Assembly (NCBI RefSeq): GCF_005780165.1
Contig: NZ_VAUV01000001.1
Location: 186,001 to 250,000 of the forward strand
DNA: 64,000 nucleotides
Origin: Phragmitibacter flavus
GTDB taxonomy: Bacteria > Verrucomicrobiota > Verrucomicrobiia > Verrucomicrobiales > Verrucomicrobiaceae
Direction of reading: 5' to 3'
The position numbers and the translations under genes were made by a program. Below are positions 56,701 through 63,991 of this stretch, in pieces. A model generated the notes under the pieces. The model was not told where the DNA came from. It did not search any database and worked only from the letters and a program-made list of their open reading frames with translations. Each line of letters opens with the position of its first letter. Within the stretch, counting starts at the first letter, position 1.

Positions 56701-56983
56701 GATGCTTGAAGACTTCAAACCTGCTGGTTGCGAAGCCGTTGACTTACAGAGTGGTTATGTTTGGGATCAGGGACTGAACGCCTATCGCGAATTCCGTGAC
56801 GAGAAAGTGAGTTATTACATCGAGAACTTGCCTCGTGGTCGACATAGCATGACTTACCGTTTGCGCGCCGAAATTCCTGGTAGGTTCAGTGCCCTTCCCA
56901 GTGTGATCAGTGGCATGTATGCGCCCGAGTTGAAGGGTAACTCTGAGGAGAGAAAGGTTAGCATCGCGGATCAGAAAAAGTAG
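50747..56983 (+). CDS. Giant bacterial alpha-2-macroglobulin
   Basis: A protease-trapping, thioester-type protein of about 2078 aa. A signal peptide (MWTITLLALLSSLAFAAQN) precedes a TPR-like N-terminal region (ALKKATKLSKQGNHKEAYDL). MG domains follow, with FLTTDRPVYRPDQKVHLSVW marking MG2. An Ala/Met/Pro-rich bait-like region (54540-54690) comes next. The thioester domain has YPHGCTEQT (Cys codon at 55358, residue 1538) with intact C-x-E-Q. A Trp-rich insertion lies near 53220-53345. No lipobox is seen and no pbpC is adjacent, unlike many bacterial homologs. The frame opens at GTG 50696; ATG 50747 or the Met seven codons later may be used. The PycTM-like gene follows after 9 bases. Confidence 0.92.
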   Translation: MKFSNPSMWTITLLALLSSLAFAAQNPTPEDALKKATKLSKQGNHKEAYDLLIPFLHDKDRVQDPQLVADLMLTAFRGSIALGETGISIDDFLSTTIAAHPTNWRVLQLAAEWFILSSGSQGSIVDGKYLRNRWDGQRAQSFERDRVQSLRWMHQAGELVLQDPDASADQRAQLLIAEAELWLRSRAAWQLQSLTDLTQLPEVEIVEGGRGRGFAPWYPQGDGSTGYPVDAQGNIVYFKVPASWETAANDGERWRFLLQRAADTQPNASVQVSYRLAEQFSRWFDVSTLQGSSVWNLIGQRAEAGNDQASQTKKSIVDLPSLAENETITRLATGIKRHTLPDEFSYLSILKEISSGNTPYAQSALQLRAQIYENRRQRDTAADLWQELLDRFGKDKNIRTIAEVRLKQLLGNLGKLETSEPQPAGEPATLGLVFRNASSVKLTARPILVDNLLDATRDELRARSKGKAVADRNEWHWLTQAFGAILQNTLDIKKRKIDQYIGKPVATWEQALQPAAKHADRRIVLETPLRDAGVFLVEATFPDGNTHRCILELVDLITLTKPRHDTPGQFGFVLDANTGKPVANATIQAIGHRQEYGDNNNRPQRLWLISEQQLQSNEQGAFTLSTEDAKPYQWLLQVKSPDGRQSVLGLHHYYHQHQTTEYDNYQQQKVFLTTDRPVYRPDQKVHLSVWARRATYEENKNGNEFAERKFTAEVFNPRGEKLFSKDGILDEQGTADLSWMLAENAALGAYQINLRVDNMITQGNLSFRVEEYKKPEFEVIVKTPEQPVLLGESFEATIEAKYYFGGAVTEAQVHYKIERTRHDSTWFPVRPWDWLYGPGYWWRNSDYPWLPGHRSCIAYWPSWWPRHTDPPEVVAEATVPIGPDGKVKIPIDTALAKELHGDQDHRYQITAEVVDSSRRMIVGSGSVIAPRQPYQVYVWTDRGFYSAGAEAKVSITARTPDGNAVKGKAVLRVLSITYKENQEPAEKEVARFELQSDGDQASTQTLQFPVAGQYRLAVDFEDQAGHQVEGSAHTSVRGPEFEGKDFRFPDLEVIAEKSEYQPGEDASFTINTNQVGGTILVFERPRFGAYSKPKTLTIADGKSTTFTLPVSSNDQPNFFIEAVTVHGGKIHTQVVQVPVPPTKRIAEVKLTPSQETYQPQANGTVQVRITNAAGEPIQGRVLLTGYDKALEYISGGSNIPAVRDFFWGWKRSHHPTDFSSLDTVRPHLPNEGFQWQPIGVFGRQDVSIGNGMISRSRGDGIVMESASGGMLAISAAPMSAVAPAPMAKAQAADLFAAAPQEGSGSALAEAAPMIRQEFADLLTWNATAKTDANGVASLPLDFPDDLTTWKLRAWALGPNSEVGEAQVEIISRKDLLVRLQAPRFFVERDEVVLSGIVHNDHKDTQNVRAVLELDGKNLAPMDDTSVEQRFEVPSGGEHRFDWRVKVLAEGEATIRIKALAQKESDAVEKTFPVFVHGMERQDAWSLAIRPDQADGKVTFNVPEKRRPAQTRLEVRYSPSLAAAMVDALPFLISYPHGCTEQTLNRFVPTVITQRVLNDLGLDLKAIRDKRANFNAQELGDPKRRAEQWQRWKDQGPVFDPEEMKKMTAAGIERLQSMQAGDGGWGWWPGAREGSVHLTAQVVQGLIQAKTAGADVPADMLASGLQWLERHEKEALRRLILPKEHQQHKAWPDHQDALTHGVLVSGGLGDSTMRSRLYEDRLKLSKSMQAVVGLACHALNEIERRDMIIRNLEQFQKLDEENQTAWLDFGNDHRWWSWHDDEIETLAAYLQLRIARDAKDAVSPQLVKYLLNNRKHGTYWRSTRDTAAAISALAAYIKASGETAADMLVELWMDGKMLKEVPINKDNLFTYDHSLVLTGDELPTGDHQLEIRRKGKGALYANVYLTCFTLEDHLRAAGLEVKVERLLYKLVPEDTKDLVAGAHGQALNQKGQRYRREALPENASVTSGDLIEVELIAESKNDYEYLMLEDFKPAGCEAVDLQSGYVWDQGLNAYREFRDEKVSYYIENLPRGRHSMTYRLRAEIPGRFSALPSVISGMYAPELKGNSEERKVSIADQKK

Positions 56984-56992
56984 CTCATCATC

Positions 56993-57520
56993 ATGACTCC
57001 ACCTATTGAATTACCTGGCCCAATCCCGACCGCATCCCCCGTAAGTGTCATCAACATGCTGCGCAGTGCGCAACAGCATCACATCATGCTGAGCTCCATG
57101 GCCGATCAGAAATCGAGCTTTCTCATGGGTGCCTCAGTGGTGACGCTGACCTTGATTCTTGGTAAGTCCGAAACCAGCGTGGCGCTGATGTGCCTCGCCT
57201 TGGGGGCACTGCTCTCAGCCATCTTTGCCGCACTGGCACTGATGCCAAGGTCTTCGCGCTCCAAATCGAAGTCACAGTCCTTGAGTTTCAATCCGCTGTT
57301 CTTTGGTCACTTCACTGACATGGGCGAGGAGGAGTATTTGAAAGTGATGGCCAAGATCATTGAAGAGGACCGGACCGTCTTTGAGGCGATGAGTCGCGAC
57401 ATGCACCAGATGGGTATGGTTTTGCGCCATAAAAAGTTTTTCTATCTCTCGTGGGGCTACCGTTGTTTTGTAGTGACACTGGTCATCACGCTGGTGGTTG
57501 CGGTGTGGGGATTGTGGTAA
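56993..57520 (+). CDS. PycTM-like (DUF5706-type) membrane protein
   Basis: A 175-aa protein with an N-terminal helix (SVINMLRSAQQHHIMLSSMA) and then ADQKSSFLMGASVVTLTLIL and a second helix (VALMCLALGALLSAIFAALA). A soluble segment follows (FFGHFTDMGEEEYLKVMAKI, MSRDMHQMGMVLRHKKFFYL) and a last helix CFVVTLVITLVVAVW. This is the layout of PycTM effectors of Pycsar anti-phage systems, where a cyclic nucleotide triggers membrane damage. No nucleotide cyclase gene is adjacent; the neighbour is the alpha-2-macroglobulin gene 9 bases upstream. A defence role is therefore only a possibility. Confidence 0.7.
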   Translation: MTPPIELPGPIPTASPVSVINMLRSAQQHHIMLSSMADQKSSFLMGASVVTLTLILGKSETSVALMCLALGALLSAIFAALALMPRSSRSKSKSQSLSFNPLFFGHFTDMGEEEYLKVMAKIIEEDRTVFEAMSRDMHQMGMVLRHKKFFYLSWGYRCFVVTLVITLVVAVWGLW

Positions 57521-57618
57521 CAACTGTTGGCACTAGGCCAAGCCACCAAAGGAGGACAGTGCCCATTCAACTTACTTGAGAAGACGATGCTGCCCTGAAA
57601 TTCCGAGGCTCATTATTT

Positions 57619-57818
57619 GTCCCAACGGGACTATTCATAACAGCCCGGCACGAGGTGCCGGGTATGGTGTAAACAAATGGAATCGTCCTGAAGGGACGGC
57701 TCATGCACTCAATATAACCACATTCTGCTGCATGAAGCGTCCTTTCAGGACGCAATTACCTGCTGATCGAGAACCCGGCACCCTGTGCCGGCCTGCTATA
57801 AGCCGTCCCGTTGGGACG
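57619..57818. repeat. Nested six-palindrome element (A-B-C-C'-B'-A')
   Basis: Six short palindromes are arranged symmetrically: GTCCCAACGGGAC (57619-57631), CCCGGCACGAGGTGCCGGG (57644-57662) and CGTCCTGAAGGGACG (57684-57698). Then come CGTCCTTTCAGGACG (57738-57752), CCCGGCACCCTGTGCCGG (57774-57791) and CGTCCCGTTGGGACG (57804-57818). The outer, middle and inner pairs are mutually inverted around about 57718. It fits a non-autonomous REPIN/MITE-like mobile repeat and fills most of the gap between the PycTM-like gene and pdhB. Confidence 0.85.
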
Positions 57819-57882
57819 AGAGTTCATGATGCACGAACAATCGCTAAACCGTTCACTATCAACCAGTTAAGCGAATTTCAGT

Positions 57883-58875
57883 TCAGCAAATCTCCAACAC
57901 TTTCGCCACGACCACGTCAGGGTAGGGGAGTTGCACTTTCTCAATCGGAGGACTGTAAAACGCGGGGGTATCGATGGCATTGACGCGTTGCACGGGTGCA
58001 TCAAGGTCATCAAAGCAATGCAACTGGATCATTGCGGTCAACTGGGCACCGACGGAGAGGAAAGGTTTGTTTTCATCGACGCAGACGACGCGATGGGTTT
58101 TGCGCACCGACTCGTAAACGGTTTCTTCATCCAACGGACGAATGGATCGAAGGTCGACCACTTCAGCGCTGATCCCGTGTTCTTCTTCAAGAATCTCAGC
58201 GGCTTTCAGACAGGTATGAACCGCACGACCATGGCAGACCAAAGTAACATCGGTCCCTTCGCGTTTGACGTCCGCAACGCCGAGGGGAATGAACAACTCG
58301 CCATCGGGGAGTTCGCTATTGTCAGGCACATCCCATTTTTCGCCGTAGAGAAGGGTGTTCTCCATGAACATCACCGGATCATTGTCACGAATGGCTGCCT
58401 TCATCAGACCTTTGGCATCGTAGGCGGTGGCAGGAACCACACACTTCATGCCGGGGAAACTGGCCATGATGTTTTCGGGAGTGTGGGAGTGGGTGGCACC
58501 GACATTGGTGCCGCCGTTCGCTGGTCCGCGAATCACGATGGGGCAATTGATCAACCCACCGGACATGTAACGAACCATGCCCGCGTTGTTGATGATCTGA
58601 TCCCAGGCGACGGTATAAAAGCTCCAGAACATCAACTCCATGACGGGGCGGAGTCCGAGCATCGAAGCGCCGACACCCATGCCGATAAATCCGGCTTCAC
58701 TAATGGGGGTATCAATGATGCGTTTGTCGCCCCATTTGTCCCAGAGACCTTCGGAAACTTTGTAAGCTCCGTTGTATTGGGCAACTTCTTCGCCCATCAG
58801 AACGACCATCGGGTCGCGGGCAATTTCTTCATCAATGGCTTCGCGGAGAGCTTGACGGTAGGTGATCTGGCGCAT
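57883..58875 (-). CDS. pdhB: Pyruvate dehydrogenase E1 component, beta subunit
   Basis: The beta subunit of the thiamine-diphosphate-dependent E1 that decarboxylates pyruvate (or a related 2-oxoacid) and passes acetyl to lipoyl-E2. The 330-aa protein begins MRQITYRQALREAIDEEI and has VVLMGEEVAQYNGAYKVSEG, IIDTPISEAGFIGMGVGASM, GGTNVGATHSHTPENIMASF and VVDLRSIRPLDEETVYESV. All are standard. The frame extends to 58971 but the extension is not conserved. pdhA lies 35 bases upstream on the same strand. No E2 or E3 gene is in the window. Confidence 0.93.
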   Translation of the reverse strand: MRQITYRQALREAIDEEIARDPMVVLMGEEVAQYNGAYKVSEGLWDKWGDKRIIDTPISEAGFIGMGVGASMLGLRPVMELMFWSFYTVAWDQIINNAGMVRYMSGGLINCPIVIRGPANGGTNVGATHSHTPENIMASFPGMKCVVPATAYDAKGLMKAAIRDNDPVMFMENTLLYGEKWDVPDNSELPDGELFIPLGVADVKREGTDVTLVCHGRAVHTCLKAAEILEEEHGISAEVVDLRSIRPLDEETVYESVRKTHRVVCVDENKPFLSVGAQLTAMIQLHCFDDLDAPVQRVNAIDTPAFYSPPIEKVQLPYPDVVVAKVLEIC

Positions 58876-58910
58876 GGAAAAGAGAGAAAAAGGTGGGGAA
58901 GGGGAGAAAA

Positions 58911-59987
58911 TTAATCGTTGAAGAAATGGCGACCTGTTGCGCCGGCTTCGGTCTGGTTGTCGACTTCCCAATACACGTCGTCAAACATTTCTGAGGGATC
59001 GGGGTATTCACTTTGATCGGCGAACACGGCCGAGTCTTCAGCTTCCTTGTAGGCAGCCTGGTCGATAACCTTGGCTTCTTCTTCGGTGAAAACCCCTTCG
59101 GAGACCAGATGATTGCGCCAGATGTTGATCGGATCGTGGTCGCGCTGGTAACGCTCGATTTCTTCCTTGGTGCGGTAGCCGTCCTTGTGTTTGGAATCAG
59201 CGACCGAATGCCCGTAATAACGGTAGGTGGAAATTTCGAGAAGCGTGGGCTTTTTCTCATTGTGTGCGCGTTCGATGGCAACCTGAACGCGTGAGCGAAC
59301 TTCGTAAACATCTTCGCCATTGAGCAGTTCCCAAGCCATGCCGTAACCTTCGGCACGTTCGGCAAGGCAGCTTGGATAGGCGCTGGACCGTTTTTGACTC
59401 GTGCCCATGGAGTAGCCGTTGTTCTCGATGATGTAGATCACCGGCAATTCCATCAAAGCAGCCAAGTTAAGGCTTTCATGGAATGCACCTTGGTTGACGG
59501 CACCGTCGCCCATGAAAGTCATGCAACAGCCCTTAAGCTCTTTGTATTTTAGTCCGAAAGCAATGCCGGTGCCGAGGGGAGTCTGACCTGCAACAATCCC
59601 GTGGCCACCCCAGTAGTTTTTGGAAGGGGCGAAGTAGTGCATCGATCCACCCTTGCCTTTGGAGCAGCCGGTCTTTTTGCCGAACAACTCCGCCATGCCC
59701 TCGTTCATGCCCATGCCAACGGCAAGAGCATGACCATGATCGCGATAGGCGGTGATCATGTGGTCGTTTTCTCCCATCAAAGAAGCGCATCCGACGGCGA
59801 CCGATTCCTGGCCGATGTAAAGGTGGAGGAAGCCGCCCATCTTCTCACCATTGTAATGTTTCAGCGCAATTTGTTCAAAACGGCGGATACGACTCATGTC
59901 GCGGAATATCGCGATCTTTTCGTCTTTGCTCAGCGCCTTATTGATGGGGGCGTCTTTGTGTTTGATGGATTTTTGGACGGCAGCCAT
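58911..59987 (-). CDS. pdhA: Pyruvate dehydrogenase E1 component, alpha subunit
   Basis: The alpha subunit of E1, which binds thiamine diphosphate. The 358-aa protein (start MAAVQKSIKHKDAPINKALS at 59987) has MSRIRRFEQIALKHYNGEKM, GFLHLYIGQESVAVG, AYRDHGHALAVGM, and the cofactor motif GDGAVNQGAFHESLNLAALM ending in ENN. It also has RYYGHSVADSKHKDGYRT, the region of the regulated loop. The C-terminal end is Asp/Glu-rich (YPDPSEMFDDVYWEVDNQTE). It is co-transcribed with pdhB. It is divergent from mnmG, with a parS site in the shared intergenic region. Confidence 0.94.
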   Translation of the reverse strand: MAAVQKSIKHKDAPINKALSKDEKIAIFRDMSRIRRFEQIALKHYNGEKMGGFLHLYIGQESVAVGCASLMGENDHMITAYRDHGHALAVGMGMNEGMAELFGKKTGCSKGKGGSMHYFAPSKNYWGGHGIVAGQTPLGTGIAFGLKYKELKGCCMTFMGDGAVNQGAFHESLNLAALMELPVIYIIENNGYSMGTSQKRSSAYPSCLAERAEGYGMAWELLNGEDVYEVRSRVQVAIERAHNEKKPTLLEISTYRYYGHSVADSKHKDGYRTKEEIERYQRDHDPINIWRNHLVSEGVFTEEEAKVIDQAAYKEAEDSAVFADQSEYPDPSEMFDDVYWEVDNQTEAGATGRHFFND

Positions 59988-60092
59988 GGTGAGAAAATCA
60001 GATGGTGACTGTAGGCGGGGAGGCAGGGAAGGCAAGAGGGGATTGAACTTCGGTTAAAGCAGAGCCAAAGAACCCTTCCATACAGCCAGAAG

Positions 60093-60108
60093 TGTTCCAC
60101 GTGGAACA
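60093..60108. promoter_or_regulatory. parS site 1 (ParB-binding palindrome)
   Basis: TGTTCCACGTGGAACA is a perfect 16-bp palindrome matching the bacterial parS consensus TGTTNCACGTGNAACA. ParB loads here and spreads for chromosome segregation. It lies 44 bases upstream of the mnmG start, in the divergent pdhA-mnmG gap. Confidence 0.9.
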
Positions 60109-60151
60109 TTTTGCGGATCGTTTCAAGCGTGGTAAGGTATGCGTTCTCACC

Positions 60152-62065
60152 ATGTCAGACCCCAAGAGCTCTCTGTTTACCTATCCTAAAATCTACGACG
60201 TTATCGTGTGTGGTGCTGGGCATGCCGGAGTGGAAGCTGCTTTAGCGGCGGCTCGCTTGGGTTGCCAAACTGTGATGCTCACCCAAAATTTGGACACCAT
60301 CACCCAGATGTCCTGCAACCCGGCCATCGGGGGTCTCGCCAAGGGTCATGTGGTTAGAGAGATCGATGCACTTGGAGGAGCGATGGCTCTCAATACCGAT
60401 GCTACAGGCATCCAATTCCGCATGTTGAATGCCAACAAGGGACCCAGCGTTCAGGCCCCTCGTGCGCAATGCGACAAGAAGGCCTACCAGTTCCGCATGA
60501 AGTGGGTGGTGGAGAATCAGCCCAACCTCGACCTTCAGCAAGGAAATGCCGCTGAGATCCTGGTGGAAGGTGACAAGATCAAAGGCATCCGCACATCCCT
60601 GGGGGTCATCTATCTCGCCAAGTCGGTGGTGATTTGTTCCGGCACGTTCATGCGGGGTCTGCTCCATGTAGGTCTACAAAATCAGTCAGGGGGAAGGATG
60701 GGGGACACCATCTCCACTCTGAGTGATTCTCTTCGGGATCTTGGGTTCGATGTCGAGCGCTTCAAAACCGGCACCCCGTGCCGCATCAATGGCCGCAGCA
60801 TTGACTTCTCCCATTGCGAGGAGCAGCAGGCAGACGATCCACCCCCTCGCTTTAGCTACCTAAGCGGTGTGCTTCCCGATGAGGAAGGGCTGTTTACGCT
60901 GAATCGATGGGGGAAGAAAATGTTCCACGTGGAACATTTACCCTGCTGGGTGACCTACACCAATCCTCAGACCCACGACATCATCCGCGCCAATCTTGAT
61001 AAATCACCGATGTATTGTGGGATCATTGAGGGCATTGGACCCCGCTACTGCCCCAGCATCGAAGACAAAGTGGTGCGTTTTGCCGACAAAACACGCCATC
61101 AGATCTTCCTCGAACCCGAAGGAAAACAGACCAACGAATTCTATGTGAACGGAGTCTCGACCAGTCTGCCACATGAGGTTCAGCTGGAATTTATCCGCAG
61201 CATCGCAGGATTGGAGCGCGCTGAAATTGTCCGCCCTGGGTATGCGGTTGAATACGATTATTGCCCGCCTACTCAACTACAAAACACCCTTGAAACCAAA
61301 CGGGTGGAAGGATTGTATTTCGCCGGTCAGATCAATGGCACCTCAGGTTACGAGGAAGCCGCTGGCCAAGGATTGCTGGCGGGAGCTAACGCCGCCCTCA
61401 AAGCATTGGGCAAACCACCCTTTGTTTTGCAACGTAGCGATGCCTACCTCGGAGTGCTGGTGGATGACTTGGTAACCAAGGGCGTCACGGAACCTTACCG
61501 GCTCTTCACCAGCAGGGCGGAATACCGGTTGTTGCTGCGACAGGACAATGCCGATTTAAGACTCACTGAAAAAGCGGCGGCCTCTGGTTTGGTCGATGAT
61601 TTTCGACTCGACCACACCCGGAACAAGATCGCCAATCTGAAAAAATTGAGGGGTGAACTGGATCAGACCAGCCATCAAAGCATGAAGGTGTCGACCTGGC
61701 TCAAGCGACCGGAAAACGTGTGGGCTGCTTTGCCTGAAGATCTGTTGCGCGAACACGATGATGAATTGTGGGCCATCGCTCAGAATGACATCAAATATGC
61801 CGGCTACATCACCCGGCAGGAAGATCAGGTCAATCGTGCAGCGCGGATGGAGCACGAAGCCATTCCTGAATGGGTCGACTATGCCGGTCTACTGGGACTC
61901 AAAAAGGAAGCGCGTCTCAAGCTCGCCTCCATTCGCCCGGCGACCTTCGCTCAAGCATCGCGCATTCAAGGGGTGACGCCTTCCGATCTTGCGGTGGTTA
62001 GCATCGCGGTAAAACGCGGAAGCGCCCGCGCCAATGAACCAGCGTCTGCAGCTCCTGTTGAATAG
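60152..62065 (+). CDS. mnmG: tRNA uridine-5-carboxymethylaminomethyl modification enzyme MnmG
   Basis: MnmG (GidA), with MnmE, adds the cmnm5 group to U34 of certain tRNAs using FAD and methylene-THF. The 637-aa protein has the FAD-binding start [59 protein letters not shown] and [47 protein letters not shown] and [20 protein letters not shown] follow. Residues 257-262 (MFHVEH) are encoded by a second parS site; the segment [20 protein letters not shown] looks like an insertion before the conserved PCWVTYTN. A longer frame from GTG 60092 begins inside parS site 1 and is rejected. mnmG often lies near oriC and parAB. Confidence 0.93.
   Translation: MSDPKSSLFTYPKIYDVIVCGAGHAGVEAALAAARLGCQTVMLTQNLDTITQMSCNPAIGGLAKGHVVREIDALGGAMALNTDATGIQFRMLNANKGPSVQAPRAQCDKKAYQFRMKWVVENQPNLDLQQGNAAEILVEGDKIKGIRTSLGVIYLAKSVVICSGTFMRGLLHVGLQNQSGGRMGDTISTLSDSLRDLGFDVERFKTGTPCRINGRSIDFSHCEEQQADDPPPRFSYLSGVLPDEEGLFTLNRWGKKMFHVEHLPCWVTYTNPQTHDIIRANLDKSPMYCGIIEGIGPRYCPSIEDKVVRFADKTRHQIFLEPEGKQTNEFYVNGVSTSLPHEVQLEFIRSIAGLERAEIVRPGYAVEYDYCPPTQLQNTLETKRVEGLYFAGQINGTSGYEEAAGQGLLAGANAALKALGKPPFVLQRSDAYLGVLVDDLVTKGVTEPYRLFTSRAEYRLLLRQDNADLRLTEKAAASGLVDDFRLDHTRNKIANLKKLRGELDQTSHQSMKVSTWLKRPENVWAALPEDLLREHDDELWAIAQNDIKYAGYITRQEDQVNRAARMEHEAIPEWVDYAGLLGLKKEARLKLASIRPATFAQASRIQGVTPSDLAVVSIAVKRGSARANEPASAAPVE
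60921..60936. promoter_or_regulatory. parS site 2, inside the mnmG coding sequence
   Basis: A second perfect TGTTCCACGTGGAACA lies 828 bases from the first, within mnmG. Its codons spell Met-Phe-His-Val-Glu-His. Two sites this close suggest a parS cluster in an origin-proximal region. Confidence 0.9.
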
Positions 62066-62103
62066 CACACGAGCTACCCAATCCAGTCTTGCCGCACAAC
62101 CGT

Positions 62104-62904
62104 TCAGGGGACGAGAAACACATCACCCGTTCTCGGATCACGCGCTTTCTGACCTGGAGTCAGACCGCGCACGTCCAGCATGTTTGCGGATTCCTGTTTG
62201 GCTCCGGGAGGATAAACAAAACCGCTGCGTCCAGGAACGGGAGTCGCATACGCCGCTTTTGGCTCTACCGTGGTGCCAGCACCTGATCCCAATGCAGGGC
62301 CAGAGTTGGAGTTCGAGCTTTTTGGTTCCACCTTGTCGATCCTTCTTTCAGTTGGTTTTTGAATCGAAGGTGAAGACTCCACTGCGTCACGATCGCGATT
62401 CGTTGAACGTTTCTCCAAATTGAGCTTGGGCCCTGGGGCAGCCTGTTCTGGCGAAGGGAGGTCGGGGGTGTAATATTCTGTCGTATCACGGCGACGATTG
62501 TCGTCATAGCCATCCCGATCCCGCCGATCCAAACCCGGTTCCATATCGTCTTCATAACGATCTCTTGGATCGGTGTCTATTGGTGCACGGCGCGACCTTG
62601 GACCAGAATCTTCAGGATAGTCACGATACGGTTCAGGATTCCGGATGCCGGAGCTCTTGTCGGGCAGACGTCGGACGCGCCGACGTTCAGCCTCTTCATC
62701 CTTGGGCGCCCCTTCAAGCACACGCGCCGCTTTAAAGAAAATTCCGCTGATTCGTTTGTGAACTCGATTGGCCACTTCCCGGGGAGATGGCGGACTTGAG
62801 TATGCAGTGCTGCTGCCCACCACCAATGTTGTCGTCACTAAAAGTGAAGAAGCCATCCATACACGGAATCGGGCGTTTGAAAGAGAAAAGGCGGAGAGTT
62901 TCAT
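62104..62904 (-). CDS. Secreted Arg/Asp-rich low-complexity protein
   Basis: A protein of about 266 aa of unknown function. A signal peptide (SNARFRVWMASSLLVTTTLV) ends near SSTAYSS. Helical sequence follows (REVANRVHKRISGIFFKAAR) and then a long charged low-complexity segment with RRRVRRLPDKSSGIR and DRRDRDGYDDNRRRDTTEYY. The C-terminal 30 residues look structured (DVRGLTPGQKARDPRTGDVF). The charged region suggests a disordered cell-wall or matrix component. It starts at the Met at 62904; an upstream in-frame extension to 63018 is not convincing. Confidence 0.6.
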   Translation of the reverse strand: MKLSAFSLSNARFRVWMASSLLVTTTLVVGSSTAYSSPPSPREVANRVHKRISGIFFKAARVLEGAPKDEEAERRRVRRLPDKSSGIRNPEPYRDYPEDSGPRSRRAPIDTDPRDRYEDDMEPGLDRRDRDGYDDNRRRDTTEYYTPDLPSPEQAAPGPKLNLEKRSTNRDRDAVESSPSIQKPTERRIDKVEPKSSNSNSGPALGSGAGTTVEPKAAYATPVPGRSGFVYPPGAKQESANMLDVRGLTPGQKARDPRTGDVFLVP

Positions 62905-63043
62905 AACGCAGCGGGATGGAATGGGTTTGAACGGGAGATGAGTTCTCCAACTAATCGATTGAGGATGCAACGACGGTTGCCTCGACCTTTTGACGGGCCG
63001 ATGCCTCCAAGTATTCAAATGAACCGTCAGTCAGTCCAACAAT

Positions 63044-63991
63044 CTACAGTCTTGCGTCCCCTTGTTCAAGGTGTTCCAGGAAGGACGCGTAAGCCTCCCG
63101 CAAACCATCCTTCAACTCCCGTTTGGCGGTCCATCCCAACGCACTTAAACGATTGACACTTAAAAGCTTACGCAATGTGCCGTCCGGTTTGGTGATGTCC
63201 TGAACGATGTCTCCTTCGAACCCGACCACTTCTTTCACCAGATGGGCGAGTTCGGCAATGCTGATTTCCTGCCCGGTGCCGACGTTCACCCAGTCCGGTG
63301 GATCGGGAACCGTCAGAAGATGAAGACAGGCTTCAGCAAGGTCGTCGACATGAAGAAATTCGCGCAGCGGACGACCGCTGCCCCAAACCACCACTTCGGA
63401 ATCACCCGCATGTTTCGCCTCGTGAAAGCGGCGAAGCAGCGCGGGGATGACGTGGGAGTTTTCGCGATGATAATTGTCGCCCGGCCCATACAGGTTGGAA
63501 GGCATGGCGGAATGAAAGAGCACTCCATATTGCTGGCGGTAGTATTGGCAAAGTTTGAGACCTGCGATCTTTGCAATCGCATAAGCTTCATTGGTCACCT
63601 CTAGCGGACTGGTCAACAATGCTTCTTCAGGAATGGGCTGTGGGGCCTCCCGCGGATAAATGCACGAGCTGCCGAGAAACAACAAACGCTGCACCCCAGT
63701 TCGCCAGGCTGCGTGAATGCAGTTGGCGGCAATCATGAGGTTTTCATATCCGAACTCGGCGGGATAGGTGGCATTGGCATGAATGCCTCCAACTTTCGCA
63801 GCAGCGATGATGACGTGATCAGGGCGATGCTTGTCAAAAAATGCTTCCACCTGATCCTGGCGCTGAAGATCGCATTCATTTCGAGTAGCCGTTAGCAGCT
63901 GCATGTCACTGTGTTGCGAAAGCGCACGAAGCAGCGCATTCCCAACCATCCCGCGATGGCCGGCGATGAAAATGGTCGCAGGAGAAGACAT
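63044..63991 (-). CDS. fcl: GDP-L-fucose synthase
   Basis: An NADPH-dependent epimerase/reductase making GDP-L-fucose from GDP-4-keto-6-deoxymannose. The 315-aa protein has the nucleotide-binding loop [36 protein letters not shown], the catalytic Ser in [20 protein letters not shown] and [12 protein letters not shown] (Tyr-x3-Lys). [20 protein letters not shown] and [18 protein letters not shown] complete the pattern. The whole gene is inside the window, starting at 63991. The fucose donor would fit the glycosyltransferase locus at 4.6-14.3 kb, but that link is speculative. The partner GDP-mannose dehydratase (gmd) may lie just off the right edge. Confidence 0.92.
   Translation of the reverse strand: MSSPATIFIAGHRGMVGNALLRALSQHSDMQLLTATRNECDLQRQDQVEAFFDKHRPDHVIIAAAKVGGIHANATYPAEFGYENLMIAANCIHAAWRTGVQRLLFLGSSCIYPREAPQPIPEEALLTSPLEVTNEAYAIAKIAGLKLCQYYRQQYGVLFHSAMPSNLYGPGDNYHRENSHVIPALLRRFHEAKHAGDSEVVVWGSGRPLREFLHVDDLAEACLHLLTVPDPPDWVNVGTGQEISIAELAHLVKEVVGFEGDIVQDITKPDGTLRKLLSVNRLSALGWTAKRELKDGLREAYASFLEHLEQGDARL

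Noticed and set aside
56993-57520. A complete Pycsar defence operon
   Set aside because: No nucleotide cyclase gene is adjacent; only the membrane effector-like gene is present.
57619-57818. CRISPR-like array
   Set aside because: The palindromes are not equal direct repeats with regular spacers; the order is mirror-symmetric, as in a REPIN/MITE.
60092-60151. Longer MnmG start at GTG 60092
   Set aside because: The extension begins inside parS site 1 and is absent from the usual MnmG N terminus; ATG 60152 fits the family.
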